From Acinetobacter sp. XH1741 (GTDB lineage Bacteria; Pseudomonadota; Gammaproteobacteria; Pseudomonadales; Moraxellaceae), in NCBI RefSeq assembly GCF_041021895.1, contig NZ_CP157428.1, positions 3,658,001 to 3,722,000 on the forward strand: DNA of 64,000 nt, read 5' to 3'. Below are positions 16,539-28,046 of this stretch, piece after piece (positions within the stretch are counted from its first letter, which is position 1; every line of letters starts with the position of its first letter). The translations under genes were made by a program, and so were the position numbers. The notes beneath the pieces are model-generated. The model saw only the letters and a list, made by a program, of their open reading frames with translations, did no database searches and was not told the origin of the DNA.

Positions 16539-16642
16539 ATATAAACCTTAAGCTATTGTTGGTCTTAGTATAAAGTGTTTTTCTAGTATTGTTTTGTTGA
16601 TCAACCATGAAATTAGGATGAATTATTTCGAGTATTAAACCT

Positions 16643-17521
16643 ATGAATATCGCCTCTGTTAAAACATCCTATTTTGAGCCATGGTTACAGTTTAATCATC
16701 CAATGGTAAGACAATTGGCTTTTACAATTGCTAGCCCAAATTTACTTCGTTATCTTCCTCAAAGCCTCGCTATTCAACATGGCTTTCAATTTCATCCAGA
16801 TCAAACTTGGGAACAGCATTTTCAAAATTATCTACCACGCTTAAAGCAACTTGATGAATCACCTGAACCTTTACTTCAATTTATGTCACGGCTTAAGAGC
16901 ACACGTTTAGGTTTACGCTTTGAAAATTTGCTCTGGTTCTGGCTACAAGAAGATCAATATCATTGTTATCAGTTATTAGGTCATAGCATTCAAAAAATTG
17001 ACGGTGCAAGAACTTTAGGCGAGCTCGACTTTTTAGTTTTTAATAAAAAAACACAACAAGTTGAACATTGGGAAGTTGCTCTAAAATATTATTTAGGTGA
17101 AGGTGAATTAAACTTAGAACAATGGATTGGTCTAAATAGAGAAGATACTTTAAGTAAGAAACTGTATCACTTCACCGATAAGCAATTTCAATTTTCAGAT
17201 GCTTTGGACTTTGAAATTCAACAGCGTTTTGCTGTTTTGAAAGGCCAGCTTTACCTACCTTTGAATTTGCCACAACAGCAATCTGTTCCAGATTGGGTAA
17301 ACTTAACTCGTCGTCATGGAATGTGGGGAACAGTAATCCCCAATTCTAAATTTTATCGTTTACAAAGACACGAATGGCTTTGTCCTAACAAGGAAGCAAG
17401 CTCCTACCCTGCCGATTGGTGGACTGATGGTTTATATTGTAGAAATATTGAGGAAACTCAGTTTTATATGTTTAGACATCCATCCTTATTAGGTCTCAAG
17501 CTTGGTATCACCAAAAATTAG
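16643..17521 (+). CDS. DUF1853 family protein
   Basis: 292 residues, soluble, rich in Leu, Gln, His and Trp. It contains the blocks LRFENLLWFWLQEDQYHCYQLLGHSIQ (near 90-116), GARTLGELDFLVFNKKTQQVEHWEVALKYYLGEG (near 122-155) and LSKKLYHFTDKQF, which I associate with DUF1853. The G-E-L-D-F...E-x-A-x-K-Y arrangement resembles a PD-(D/E)XK nuclease core, which is an inference from pattern only. It is divergent from ybaN with about 100 bases between. Confidence 0.75.
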   Translation: MNIASVKTSYFEPWLQFNHPMVRQLAFTIASPNLLRYLPQSLAIQHGFQFHPDQTWEQHFQNYLPRLKQLDESPEPLLQFMSRLKSTRLGLRFENLLWFWLQEDQYHCYQLLGHSIQKIDGARTLGELDFLVFNKKTQQVEHWEVALKYYLGEGELNLEQWIGLNREDTLSKKLYHFTDKQFQFSDALDFEIQQRFAVLKGQLYLPLNLPQQQSVPDWVNLTRRHGMWGTVIPNSKFYRLQRHEWLCPNKEASSYPADWWTDGLYCRNIEETQFYMFRHPSLLGLKLGITKN

Positions 17522-17652
17522 AGTGCTTTGCAAGCAAATATTGGTTTATAGAAACAATTTATAACGTTTTTACTATTAAACAGTCATGTTTCTTTTTACG
17601 TTTGTTTTTTAATCTAAATTTACTTCATTATTAAATTTATACGGAGAAAATG

Positions 17653-17793
17653 ATGAAAAAAGTTTTAGTCGCGTCTGTAATGATTGCATTTGTATTAACT
17701 GGCTGTAATACGTTTAAGGGTTTTGGTAAAGATGTCTCTAAAGCTGGTGATGCTGTAAGTAATACCGCACAAAAAACTGAGAATAAAATGTAA
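17653..17793 (+). CDS. Entericidin-like small lipoprotein
   Basis: 46 residues. GGAG at 17643-17646 is spaced six bases from the second of two tandem ATG codons, so I choose 17653. The product MKKVLVASVMIAFVLTGCNTF... has a lipoprotein signal with the lipobox LTGC and a short mature peptide with KDVSKAGDAVSNTAQKTENKM. Short length, lipobox and a Lys/Asp/Ala-rich amphipathic tail with the G-KDV..-AG-A...A motif are the entericidin A/B pattern. In E. coli these form a small toxin/antidote pair of membrane lipoproteins; here only one gene is present. Followed directly by a terminator. Confidence 0.8.
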   Translation: MKKVLVASVMIAFVLTGCNTFKGFGKDVSKAGDAVSNTAQKTENKM

Positions 17794-17809
17794 GTTATGC
17801 ACAGCTTCG

Positions 17810-19052
<1,243 letters not shown>

Positions 19053-19076
19053 GATATTAAAGAATAGTGACTAGAT

Positions 19077-19104
19077 AAAAAGCATCCTCTTTTGGGTGCT
19101 TTTT
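19077..19104 (+). terminator. Intrinsic terminator of dapE
   Basis: AAAAAGCA-T-CC and GG-G-TGCTTTTT pair around a short loop, 25 bases after the stop; U-rich tail. Confidence 0.82.
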
Positions 19105-19126
19105 ATTGTCTTTCTTAACCAGTATG

Positions 19127-20010
19127 TTATTTAAAAACTTCTTTTGAGTGCTTATCTATCCATTGCAATATAGTTGGCCAGATTTCCTTAGCAGCATTTT
19201 GGCTCAAAATAATTCGACTATGGGAGTAATTTTCCAAGTTATTATGAGAACAACCAAATTCACGAAATACGTTATTTTGATTTTCAAAAGCTTCTAAATA
19301 TTTATAGCACCCTTTAACTGGTGCAATAATTTATCACCACTTCCGCTAATCGAATATATTGGGACTCTAATAGAGTTCATATGTTTTTTATAATCAATAT
19401 TTTTAAATTCACTAATGAAATTTTGTTTTAAATTCCAGTTAAACCATGGTCGCATGGTGTAGTAGCTTTCATTTACTCGCCCTAACTTAAATCTATTAGC
19501 TGGTATCTGCCCCAAAGCTTTAACACCAATTTTTGCAGAAAAGAGTTTAATAAAATCAAAAGACTTATTTACCGCGCCAAATGCTTGGCAAGCTATAAAA
19601 GTAATACTTTGGATATTCTTTAAATATTCTGGATAATTAATTAAGAACATGGTTAAACATAAACCTCCGCCACTATGGGTAACACAGTGTAGAAAAGTTA
19701 TATTAAGGCAATGATAAACATAGTGAAATGCAGTTTTATACTCATAGAGAGCAACGGTCTCAAAATTAAATGGTATATCTGTTTTTGGGCTTGTACCGTG
19801 CCCTCGCCGTTCTAAAATAAAACAGATATAGCCTTGTCTTGCCAAATAATCTGCAATACCCATACAAACTGTTTTATCTGAAAATGCACCATGAGATAAG
19901 AAAATTGCTTCTTTTTTTATTATAGTGTCCTTTCTTTTAGAAATTTCCCATAAGGCAAATTCACCATGATCATCTGTTTTTAAAATATGCAGCTCTTTAT
20001 GAATTAACAT
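19127..20010 (-). pseudogene. Alpha/beta hydrolase with a one-base frameshift near its C-terminus
   Basis: From the ATG at 20010 the frame runs 238 codons to a stop at 19294. Up to residue about 229 it is a normal alpha/beta hydrolase: FLSHGAFSDKTVC, YICFILERRGHGTSP, and the nucleophile region HCVTHSGGGLCLTMF. Near 19327-19335 the frame changes: one frame reads GDKLLHQLKGAINI-stop, while the neighbouring frame continues APVKGCYKYLEAFENQ... for about 65 residues to a TAA at 19127-19129, and includes YSHSRIILSQNAA, a fitting site for the catalytic His. Restoring one base in the TTATT stretch gives a 294-residue protein. Either the gene is broken in this strain or the base is a sequencing error. 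Confidence 0.75.
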
Positions 20011-20174
20011 TTATTTTTCTACTCTTACTCAATATTAAGCCAACTATAAATATGTTATTAAAATAATTCTTTGATCTTTGCATTTATAAATAATATTATT
20101 TATATCAGTTTTCTAAAAAAATTTCTCTAACTGTAATATAAAATTTTATATTTTAAAATTTATTTATTTTTCAT

Positions 20175-20205
20175 AAAAAAGGAACTCATTTGAGTTCCTT
20201 TTTTC
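20175..20205 (-). terminator. Intrinsic terminator of the pilG-chpC operon
   Basis: AAAAAAGGAACTC and GAGTTCCTTTTTT form a long stem just past the stop at 20207; works on either strand. Confidence 0.88.
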
Positions 20206-20206
20206 T

Positions 20207-20674
20207 TTATAAGCCAAGTGTTTTTTCAATATATTCTAGGTTAGGTATGTGGTAGCGTTGATCTTGCATTCGCACATATTTAAATACTGTTGGGTACTGT
20301 TCAAGTTCTTGATGTTCATCTACTTCATCGACAATTTCAGAAATACGTAAACGAATAGAAACAGGCATGTTTTTGCACATTAAAGCAAAACGCTGACTAA
20401 TATCTTCACCTTCAATTACTAGTGCTACCGCATGTTGGTCAGTTTGGTTATGCACTGAATAGATAGGCAGTTTCACATCATGCCACTCAATATGTTTTAC
20501 GCCATTTTTTACGTCCATGGCAGACAACACAATGTTTTGCGGTAATAACATGGGTACCTGATCATTACATTCAATGATATAGGCATCAATAAAACCAGTA
20601 GAAACCGTAATAAGGTGCTGTAGCTCTTGCTGATCCATATTAGCGATTAAAGAAGTATTTACACTATCTTTCAT
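20207..20674 (-). CDS. chpC: CheW-like chemosensory protein (ChpC-type)
   Basis: 155 residues, the last gene of the Pil-Chp operon; its ATG overlaps the end of chpA by four bases (20671-20674), so translation is coupled. The sequence fits a single CheW-like beta fold: DAYIIECNDQVPMLLPQNIVLSA, HIEWHDVKLPIYSVHN and HAVALVIEGEDISQRFALMCKNMP. In Pseudomonas the operon ends with ChpC, a CheW-type adaptor thought to link additional receptors to ChpA. The assignment rests on fold pattern and position; sequence identity to ChpC was not measured. Confidence 0.7.
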   Translation of the reverse strand: MKDSVNTSLIANMDQQELQHLITVSTGFIDAYIIECNDQVPMLLPQNIVLSAMDVKNGVKHIEWHDVKLPIYSVHNQTDQHAVALVIEGEDISQRFALMCKNMPVSIRLRISEIVDEVDEHQELEQYPTVFKYVRMQDQRYHIPNLEYIEKTLGL

Positions 20675-23600
20675 GATTTCACCCCACTTTCAGATACTAC
20701 AAGTAAAGCATCGATATTTTCTAGTAACTCTTCCTCTTGGAAAGGTTTACCCATATATTGACTCACGCCTAATGAGAAAGCTCGTTCACGGTGTTTTTCA
20801 CCAGTTCTCGATGTAATCATGATAATTGGCATGTATTGATGTATATCATGATGTCTAACTAGGTTGAGCACTTCGAAGCCATCCATCCGTGGCATTTCAA
20901 TATCAAGCAGCATTAGATCTGGCTTAATATTTTCTAACTGTTCTATCGCATCAACACCATCTTTTGCAGTAACAACGTCATAACCTTGGCGCTCAAGTAA
21001 TCGGGACGTTACCTTACGTACGGTTACTGAGTCATCCACAATCATGATAAGTCGGCGTTCGTCAGATTCACGTTGTCTATATCCTGCTTCACTGAACTCT
21101 TTATGTCGTTGGGTAGACTGAATTTGTCGAGCAATATTCTGTCCATCCAAAATCAGACATACTTGGCCATCACCTAAAATTGTGGCGCCTGCAATCGCTC
21201 CAATACTAGAGAACTGTTGTCCAATTGGTTTCACCACAATCTGTGCTCGAGAACCAATTAACTGATCAACGAGTAATGCCACAGTTTGTCCGTTATTCGC
21301 CTTAATCATTAAAACGGGTAATGAATACATCACATCACTTAGTCGTGGTATTGGTTGGTTACCAACAAATTCTGAAAGATAACGTAATGGATAACGTTTG
21401 TTTTCATACTCAAATGATTCTTGAGGACACTCAAAATACTGTTCTAAAGATGCTGGCGAAACTCGAATAATTCGCTCAATTTGAGCAAGTGGAATCGCAA
21501 ATTGCTGATCTGCAACTTTCACCATTAAGGCATCACTTACAGCTACCGTAGTTGGTACACGGATAGTAAATGTTGTTCCCTGCCCATAGACAGAGTCTAC
21601 GCTAACATGCCCACCTAAAGCCTTAATATCACTTTGTACAACATCAAGCCCAACGCCACGCCCAGAAATCTGGGTAACCTGTTCTGCTGTACTTAAACCA
21701 GGATGGAAAATGAATTGCAAGATATCTTGCTGTTCTAAGTGTTGTTCCGGTTTGATGAGACCAGCAAGCAGCGCTTTTTGTCGAACTTTTTCAACATCAA
21801 TACCTTGTCCATCATCGCTAAACACAACAACAACATCGGTACCTTGACGCTGAATATTAAGTTCAATACGTCCTGCTTCCGGTTTATGCGCTTGTTGACG
21901 TTGTATACGGTCTTCTAAACCATGGTCAATTGCGTTTCTAAGCATATGCTCAAGCGGAGTCACTAAACGCTCTAAAATGTTTCTGTCTAACTCGCCTTCC
22001 GTATTATTTACAAAAAGCTCAGCAGGTCTATTCAATGCTGAAGATGTTTGACGGACAATTCGTTGTAAACGCGGTAGCAAACGGGAAAATGGAACCAATC
22101 GTGTTCGCATCAAGCCTTCTTGAATTTCAGCTTGAATCCGTGACTGCTGTAAAAGCAGACTTTCAGTATCCCTGATCTTGTCAGATAACGTATTTTTAAA
22201 GTCGACCAAGTCCGATGCGGATTCAGCAAGAGATTTTGATAATTGGTTTAAAGATGAATATTGGTCCATCTCTAAAGGGTCAAAATCAGTATAACGAGAA
22301 TGCTCAATACCATGTTTAGCAATAATTTGTGATTCTAGCTCACCTTCCATTCGACGCAACTGATCGGCAAGTCGTTGAATTGCCAGTTCCATCTCAACCA
22401 GTGTATGGCCAAACTGACTTAAATCCATTTCAATTCGTGAACGGTTAATCGAGTTTTCACCAGACAAATCAATCATCTTCTCAATTAAGTCCGCTGAAAC
22501 ACGAATCATTTCATTATTCTGATCCAGACGTTCTGTTTGCTCCCATGCCCCCATCATTGGTGGTGGTTCTGTACCATCACCTTGTATAAAGGTCATCACT
22601 GGTTCTGAGCTAAACAAGTCGGCTTTCGTCAACTTAGTCGGAATTTGAATTGTGGTTTCAAAGAATTGAATATTTTCTAAGCTTTGTTGCAATCCATCGA
22701 AATGTTGGTAGTTGTGCTTAAAGATTGCATCTTTTAACCATACAAACGCACTTTCTAATAAATGATCATAAATATTAGAATTGAAGTGATGAAGTGCAAA
22801 TTGTTCAAAAGCATTCTCTAGTTGGTAAGCGATGGCTTGTACGGCTTCTAAGCCAACCATTCGTGCACCACCCTTCAAACTGTGCACGGCTCTTTGTAGT
22901 TGAAGCAAAATACTACGGTTTGTCCGTTTTTCAAACCACTGTTTCAATAGCACATCAGCCATCTCTAACAATTCAGTAGCTTCTTCTAAGAATGTCTGCT
23001 CAACAACAGCCGCAATATCTTGCTCATCAATTACTGCATCATTGTCTTGCTGTGCAACCAATGTATTAATTTCCGTCGGCATAGCCAACTCAATAACGGT
23101 TGTATCAGTCGACTGATCTTGTACGCTTTCTAATTTTGCAAAAACTGGTTCAACGTATACCGGTCTTTCATCTATTAATACATCAGATATTAATTCCTGC
23201 TCAGGAAGTAGCTCATCTTCAGTATCATAAGTTTCAATTGCAAATACAGTTTGGAAATCAAAGCTTTGGCCAGCTCGCTTCAACGCTTGAATTGTATAAG
23301 GTGCGGCATAATCTAACTGTTGTTCGCGCATAAGTTGCAAACGGTCAGCCAAGTCATCTTGCACCAAACGGATAAAATCAATTAAAGGTGAAGATGCAAC
23401 CAATTGCTTTTGAATTAGACGTTCATAAATACTTTCTAACTCATGCGCAATTGAACCAAGATAAGTGGCCTGAACCATATTTGCGCCACCTTTTAAGGTA
23501 TGCAAATAGCGCATCAGGTTGTTCAGAGCAGCAAAGTTTTCTTGTTCGCCGACCCAAATATTGAGATCAGTATCAATTCCTTCAAGTAATTCTTCTGCTT

Positions 23601-25176
23601 CTTCAAGAAAGATATCTAGAAGATCAGCATCAAAGTTTCGGTTCACCTCTGGAGATGAAATATATTGGCGATCTTGCTGTACACTTTGACTTAATGCTGT
23701 CCAATCAACAGAGTTTGATGAATTCTCTGTAGTAACACTTACCTCTGGCTCTGGTTCAACAGAGAATGAAGCATCCTGTGAGGCCAGATTATTTTGTAGG
23801 TCTGGGCTATATAAAGTATAAAGTTTTAATTCTTCTAAAATACTTTGATTTTGCTTAACAATACCTACGCGCTGACCAGCAGCTAATGCATCAAATAATT
23901 GAATGAGCTGCTGATGTGCTTTTTGATAAATTTCAAAAACATAATCCGATTGCAATAGCGCTGGTTTATCAAGCAATACATCATAGCTTTCTTTCAACTG
24001 ACTTGTATATTCATGCAAACCAAGCATAGCTTGAGATTGTGTATGTTGAAGTAACAGATCTGCCTGTTCGCTTAAACGCTCAAGATAATGAGGAAACTCG
24101 GTACGAATCCCCTTCTCAAAATCTAATTCTGCATCAAGTAATTCAGAAACATCTAATTGTAATAATTGAGATACTAAACCATGAGAAGGCATTAATGGGT
24201 CTGTTTGATCACCATATTGCTCAGCGTATGCATCCCATGACTGATTAAACTGTTGCAATCTCGCTTCAAGTTGCTCATTAGAACTATGATGGGATAATAG
24301 TTCTAAACTATCTCTAATAAACTCACGATATTCTTGTAATAGTAGAATTTCTTCAGAATGGGAAGAAAGCTCTTCTTGCAATAGTATTTTAAATAAATGC
24401 TCAACTTTGGTACTGGCTTCAAAAATGGTTTCAACCTGCGCCATTGCAGAGCTACCACGCAAAGTATGTAGGGCACGAATCAAAGCATTATAGCTATCAT
24501 ACTGATGTAGCTCTTGTTCCAAGAACTGATTAATTGTAGCTAAATGCTCTTCAGCCTCTTCCATAAACAAAGCTAAGGTTTCATTTAGATTTATTTCAAT
24601 TTCGGTATGTGCATCTTGAATAGACGGTTCAGCTAATTCATTTTGCAAGGTGCCATCTAGCTCAAGTCCAGTTACTGTTTCAGCAGTAAGCGTATTTGAA
24701 AGTTGTAAAAGCTCTTCTAAAGCAGGTTCTAGACTTTGCTGCTGTTGTAATTGTTGGCCTAATAAAATAAGAGGTCTAAAATCTACAGCATGTGCTTTTT
24801 TTTGCTTAAAATTATCTACTAATTTAAAAAAATAGAACTTAAATACTAACTGAACATAGCCCTGAATAGCTGGAGTCAACTTAAGGCTTTGATTGATCAC
24901 CCGATTGAGCGTATATTCAACAACCCAAGCAAGCTCTGCTGAAGATTTAGCACCAATCATTCTTCCAGAACCTTTTAAGGTGTGAAAATGGCGGCGAATT
25001 TCAGCGAGCGTAGTAACATTCTCAGATTGCACCCATTCATGAATTAAAGGTTGCAAATCAACAAAAATCTCTTCAATTTCTTCTACGAAGATCTCAAGAA
25101 ACTCGGCATCTTGTTCAGAATAGCTATCTTCAGGTAGCGTCATTGCTTCAGTTAAAGTTTTTAATATTTCTTTCAT
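20671..25176 (-). CDS. chpA: ChpA, multi-Hpt hybrid CheA-type histidine kinase of type IV pili
   Basis: 1501 residues. Four His-phosphotransfer domains carry intact phospho-His motifs: HTLKGSG (near 67), HTLRGSS (near 236), HTLKGGAN (near 560) and HSLKGGAR (near 770). A further helical region at about 330-470 lacks such a motif. Then come a dimerisation region, the HATPase core (LEHMLRNAIDHGLED N box, DDGQGIDV and GRGVGLDVV), a CheW-like regulatory domain (QFAIPLAQIERIIRVS) and a C-terminal CheY-like receiver (MIVDDSVTVRKV, LLDIEMPRMDGFEV, GKPF). It receives signals from PilJ through PilI and phosphorylates PilG/PilH to control twitching and, in Acinetobacter, pilus-dependent DNA uptake. Confidence 0.95.
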   Translation of the reverse strand: MKEILKTLTEAMTLPEDSYSEQDAEFLEIFVEEIEEIFVDLQPLIHEWVQSENVTTLAEIRRHFHTLKGSGRMIGAKSSAELAWVVEYTLNRVINQSLKLTPAIQGYVQLVFKFYFFKLVDNFKQKKAHAVDFRPLILLGQQLQQQQSLEPALEELLQLSNTLTAETVTGLELDGTLQNELAEPSIQDAHTEIEINLNETLALFMEEAEEHLATINQFLEQELHQYDSYNALIRALHTLRGSSAMAQVETIFEASTKVEHLFKILLQEELSSHSEEILLLQEYREFIRDSLELLSHHSSNEQLEARLQQFNQSWDAYAEQYGDQTDPLMPSHGLVSQLLQLDVSELLDAELDFEKGIRTEFPHYLERLSEQADLLLQHTQSQAMLGLHEYTSQLKESYDVLLDKPALLQSDYVFEIYQKAHQQLIQLFDALAAGQRVGIVKQNQSILEELKLYTLYSPDLQNNLASQDASFSVEPEPEVSVTTENSSNSVDWTALSQSVQQDRQYISSPEVNRNFDADLLDIFLEEAEELLEGIDTDLNIWVGEQENFAALNNLMRYLHTLKGGANMVQATYLGSIAHELESIYERLIQKQLVASSPLIDFIRLVQDDLADRLQLMREQQLDYAAPYTIQALKRAGQSFDFQTVFAIETYDTEDELLPEQELISDVLIDERPVYVEPVFAKLESVQDQSTDTTVIELAMPTEINTLVAQQDNDAVIDEQDIAAVVEQTFLEEATELLEMADVLLKQWFEKRTNRSILLQLQRAVHSLKGGARMVGLEAVQAIAYQLENAFEQFALHHFNSNIYDHLLESAFVWLKDAIFKHNYQHFDGLQQSLENIQFFETTIQIPTKLTKADLFSSEPVMTFIQGDGTEPPPMMGAWEQTERLDQNNEMIRVSADLIEKMIDLSGENSINRSRIEMDLSQFGHTLVEMELAIQRLADQLRRMEGELESQIIAKHGIEHSRYTDFDPLEMDQYSSLNQLSKSLAESASDLVDFKNTLSDKIRDTESLLLQQSRIQAEIQEGLMRTRLVPFSRLLPRLQRIVRQTSSALNRPAELFVNNTEGELDRNILERLVTPLEHMLRNAIDHGLEDRIQRQQAHKPEAGRIELNIQRQGTDVVVVFSDDGQGIDVEKVRQKALLAGLIKPEQHLEQQDILQFIFHPGLSTAEQVTQISGRGVGLDVVQSDIKALGGHVSVDSVYGQGTTFTIRVPTTVAVSDALMVKVADQQFAIPLAQIERIIRVSPASLEQYFECPQESFEYENKRYPLRYLSEFVGNQPIPRLSDVMYSLPVLMIKANNGQTVALLVDQLIGSRAQIVVKPIGQQFSSIGAIAGATILGDGQVCLILDGQNIARQIQSTQRHKEFSEAGYRQRESDERRLIMIVDDSVTVRKVTSRLLERQGYDVVTAKDGVDAIEQLENIKPDLMLLDIEMPRMDGFEVLNLVRHHDIHQYMPIIMITSRTGEKHRERAFSLGVSQYMGKPFQEEELLENIDALLVVSESGVKS

Positions 25177-25283
25177 AGCAAAGGCTTCTTTTGCTTGCCC
25201 CCTGAGTGGGGAAAACTACAGAGTCAACACCAGAAAAATAACTATTTCCCCAATATTTGTCAGGTGCTGCTCATACTTTTTAA

Positions 25284-25314
25284 AAGAATAGCTATGATGA
25301 GAATAGCTATTCTT
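25284..25314 (-). repeat. Perfect 12-base stem-loop between pilJ and chpA
   Basis: AAGAATAGCTAT (25284-25295) and ATAGCTATTCTT (25303-25314) around a seven-base loop. In the minus-strand transcript it follows the pilJ stop by about ten bases and is followed by UUUUAAAAAG. It may be a partial terminator or an mRNA processing point that sets the pilJ:chpA ratio. Confidence 0.75.
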
Positions 25315-25324
25315 ATCCCCCAAT

Positions 25325-27403
25325 TTAGTCAGGTAATTTAAAGTCCGTTACTGACTCACGTAATGACTCTGCCATATTCGCCAATTCCGATACGGAGCGA
25401 GCAGTATCAAAGGTTGCTGTTGTTGTTTGTGAGGTAATTTCTTGTACAACAGTCATGGTGGTTGCGATATGACTCGCAGACGCAGACTGAAGTTTAGCTG
25501 CATCAGAAATGCTAGCAATCAAGTTTGCCAAGTCACCCGATACTTTTTGAATTTCATCAAGAGCAATACCCGCATCTTTTGCCAAGTTCGCACCACGTAC
25601 AACTTCAGTAGTAGTTTGCTCCATTGAAATAACAGCTTCGTTGGTATCGGTCTGAATTGTTTTAACTAGTGTTTCGATCTGCTTTGTTGCGGATGCTGAA
25701 CGTTCAGCAAGACGTTGTACTTCATCGGCAACCACGGCGAAACCACGGCCAGCTTCACCCGCCATAGATGCTTGAATTGCTGCATTTAAAGCAAGAATGT
25801 TCGTTTGGTCCGCAATGTCGTTAATCAGCGATACGATGTTACCAATTTCTTGTGAAGACTCACCCAGACGTTTAATACGTTTTGAGGTTTCCTGAATCTG
25901 TTCACGAATGGTATCCATACCTTCAATTGAGCGGTTTACTACTTGTGCACCATTTGATGCAATTTGTACTGAGCGCTCAGCTACTTCGGCAGATTCAGAT
26001 GCATTGGCAGATACTTGGTCAATTGACTGTGCCATTTCATTCATTGCAGTTGATGCACCTGCAATTTCTTGTGCCTGATGCTCTGATGCCTCTGCTAATT
26101 GGTTAGTAATACTTTGGGTATCTTGCGTATAGCGTGCAACTTCCTGAGAAGTTTCATGAATTCGGGATACCAAGTCTCGTAATTGGTCAATTGCGAAGTT
26201 AATCGAGTCGGCAATCGCACCGGTAAAGTCTTCAGATACCGTTGCATATGAACGTAAGTCACCATCTGCAAGATCGGCAATTTCATCGAGTAAACGTAAA
26301 ATCGCGTTCTGGTTACGGTCATATTCTTCTTGTAATCGAGCAACACGTTGCTTATCCATTACACTACGTAATGTAATTAACTTAAATACAGAGAAGATTA
26401 ATCCGCCTAAAGAAAGAATAAGAACAGCACCTAAAAATAAAGTGAGCCAGTTCTTTCTTGCAGTATCAGATAAGTGCCCCAGATTTTGTAACATGAGATC
26501 TGATTTAGAGAAAATCTGAGAAGATGCCTGACGGACATTGACAATCTGGCTACCATTTTTTAATACCGTAGCTGCAGCAGATTTTAAAACTTTCTCATAT
26601 TCAGATTTAATACTTTCTAAAGACTCACGCAAAGCTGGATCAGCAATACGGTCAACCCCTAATTCGGCATTTCCATTAAGCTCAGCATTTAAATAAGTAC
26701 CAAAGGTATCAATATCTACACCAAAGTCACTCGTTGATACATTTCCATCCGTACCACTTAATACAGAGTTAATCGAACGTAAAATACGTTCTGCAATGAA
26801 TACTTGGTTTTTAGCAATAATTACCTGACTACTTGGCAAACCTTGACGTGCCATTTGGTCAACCATCAAGTTATATTCTGCCTGAATCTCTGGAACCGTT
26901 TCACTAATCGAAATGTTAGTGTCATATAACTGGTTAAGAACTTTTTGCTGTGATGAAATCAAATCAATATTTTTCGAAACTTCGCCCCACATTGTTTCAA
27001 CTTTTTGATATTCATCTGTCGACCTACCATTAATGTTTTGAATTTCTAGTAAGTTGTCATTAAAGTCTTTTTTAGATTGCAGTAGCTTTGTAATTGCTTC
27101 TTGAGAACCTGACTCTGTTGCCTCAGTTGCTTGTTTGGAAATCGTTTGAGATAACAGACGCAATTCACCAAAACTTCGAATTAACTGGTTATGACGAGGT
27201 ACATTATAAAATAGATACGCCAGTGAGATTAAAGCAAGTAATAAACTTAACAGCGCTGCATAAAGGATAGGCTTGGACTTTTCACTTTCCCCAAACAAAC
27301 TGGCAAATTGCTCAATTTTTGACTGGATTTTTGCAATAAAATTGACACTCGATTTTTCGGTAGCACCGCGATTGCCACTTTTCTTTTTAAGTTTAAAGCC
27401 CAT
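25325..27403 (-). CDS. pilJ: PilJ, methyl-accepting chemoreceptor for twitching motility
   Basis: 692 residues. Two transmembrane helices (about 48-67: [19 protein letters not shown]; about 320-343: [18 protein letters not shown]) enclose a helical periplasmic sensor. A HAMP-like linker follows, then a long coiled-coil signalling domain with the hairpin tip [26 protein letters not shown] near 540-565, the highly conserved receptor-kinase contact. It senses pilus or surface contact and controls ChpA. Located between pilI and chpA, as in Pseudomonas. About 50 basic or polar residues precede the first helix. Confidence 0.96.
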   Translation of the reverse strand: MGFKLKKKSGNRGATEKSSVNFIAKIQSKIEQFASLFGESEKSKPILYAALLSLLLALISLAYLFYNVPRHNQLIRSFGELRLLSQTISKQATEATESGSQEAITKLLQSKKDFNDNLLEIQNINGRSTDEYQKVETMWGEVSKNIDLISSQQKVLNQLYDTNISISETVPEIQAEYNLMVDQMARQGLPSSQVIIAKNQVFIAERILRSINSVLSGTDGNVSTSDFGVDIDTFGTYLNAELNGNAELGVDRIADPALRESLESIKSEYEKVLKSAAATVLKNGSQIVNVRQASSQIFSKSDLMLQNLGHLSDTARKNWLTLFLGAVLILSLGGLIFSVFKLITLRSVMDKQRVARLQEEYDRNQNAILRLLDEIADLADGDLRSYATVSEDFTGAIADSINFAIDQLRDLVSRIHETSQEVARYTQDTQSITNQLAEASEHQAQEIAGASTAMNEMAQSIDQVSANASESAEVAERSVQIASNGAQVVNRSIEGMDTIREQIQETSKRIKRLGESSQEIGNIVSLINDIADQTNILALNAAIQASMAGEAGRGFAVVADEVQRLAERSASATKQIETLVKTIQTDTNEAVISMEQTTTEVVRGANLAKDAGIALDEIQKVSGDLANLIASISDAAKLQSASASHIATTMTVVQEITSQTTTATFDTARSVSELANMAESLRESVTDFKLPD

Positions 27404-27449
27404 ACAGCTTCTCCCCAGAAAAATACACTGTTTGTTTACAGCATAAAAA

Positions 27450-27986
27450 TTAGTTTATAAATTTTGTCGATGCATTCATGTATTGTGGATTTTGCAATAA
27501 CCGACTAAATAAAAAGACATGCCAATGCTGATTGTGTTGGTGAAAATACCCTTGGCAATATTCTTTTAGATTTTCCTCTAAGTCTAAACTCTGAGAAAAA
27601 AAGCTTTTTTTATTAAAGTGCTGAATCCCCAAAACCTGATCCACAACCAACCCCACATACTGGTCGTGATGGCTAATACACAACACTTTTTGGGTAGACG
27701 AAAATGAACTTCGTTGCCCTGAAATAAAATGAGCCAAATCAGACACCGAAAGTAACCGTCCCCGAATGTTTGCCAAGCCTTTTACCCAACTTTGGGTATT
27801 TGGAACTGGCGTATATTTTGGTGGATAGATAACTTCTGACACTTCCCCAAGTGGTGCGACGAAGTATTGCCCTCTCATTTCAAAAGCAATCCCTGACCAT
27901 CGCTGTGCTTCATTTTGAACTGAAGCGTAGTTCTTATTACCCCGTTTAGACAAACGAAGTAACTCGATAAATCCATTCGCTGCCAT
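27450..27986 (-). CDS. pilI: PilI, CheW-like adaptor
   Basis: 178 residues. The CheW fold is visible in [53 protein letters not shown] (near 32-82) and in [14 protein letters not shown] near 122-135, with the GLANIRGR loop that contacts receptor and kinase. It couples PilJ to ChpA. 46 bases from pilJ and 60 from pilH, all co-directional. Confidence 0.94.
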   Translation of the reverse strand: MAANGFIELLRLSKRGNKNYASVQNEAQRWSGIAFEMRGQYFVAPLGEVSEVIYPPKYTPVPNTQSWVKGLANIRGRLLSVSDLAHFISGQRSSFSSTQKVLCISHHDQYVGLVVDQVLGIQHFNKKSFFSQSLDLEENLKEYCQGYFHQHNQHWHVFLFSRLLQNPQYMNASTKFIN

Positions 27987-28046
27987 ACTCGATCCTATAA
28001 AACGGGCGTATTCGTCCCGTTATTTATGCTTTTATGGATGGATGAG

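Noticed and set aside
25242..25335. Imperfect direct repeat (CCCCAAT...GTCAGGT) around the pilJ stop
   Set aside because: Matches are short and interrupted; not distinguishable from chance.
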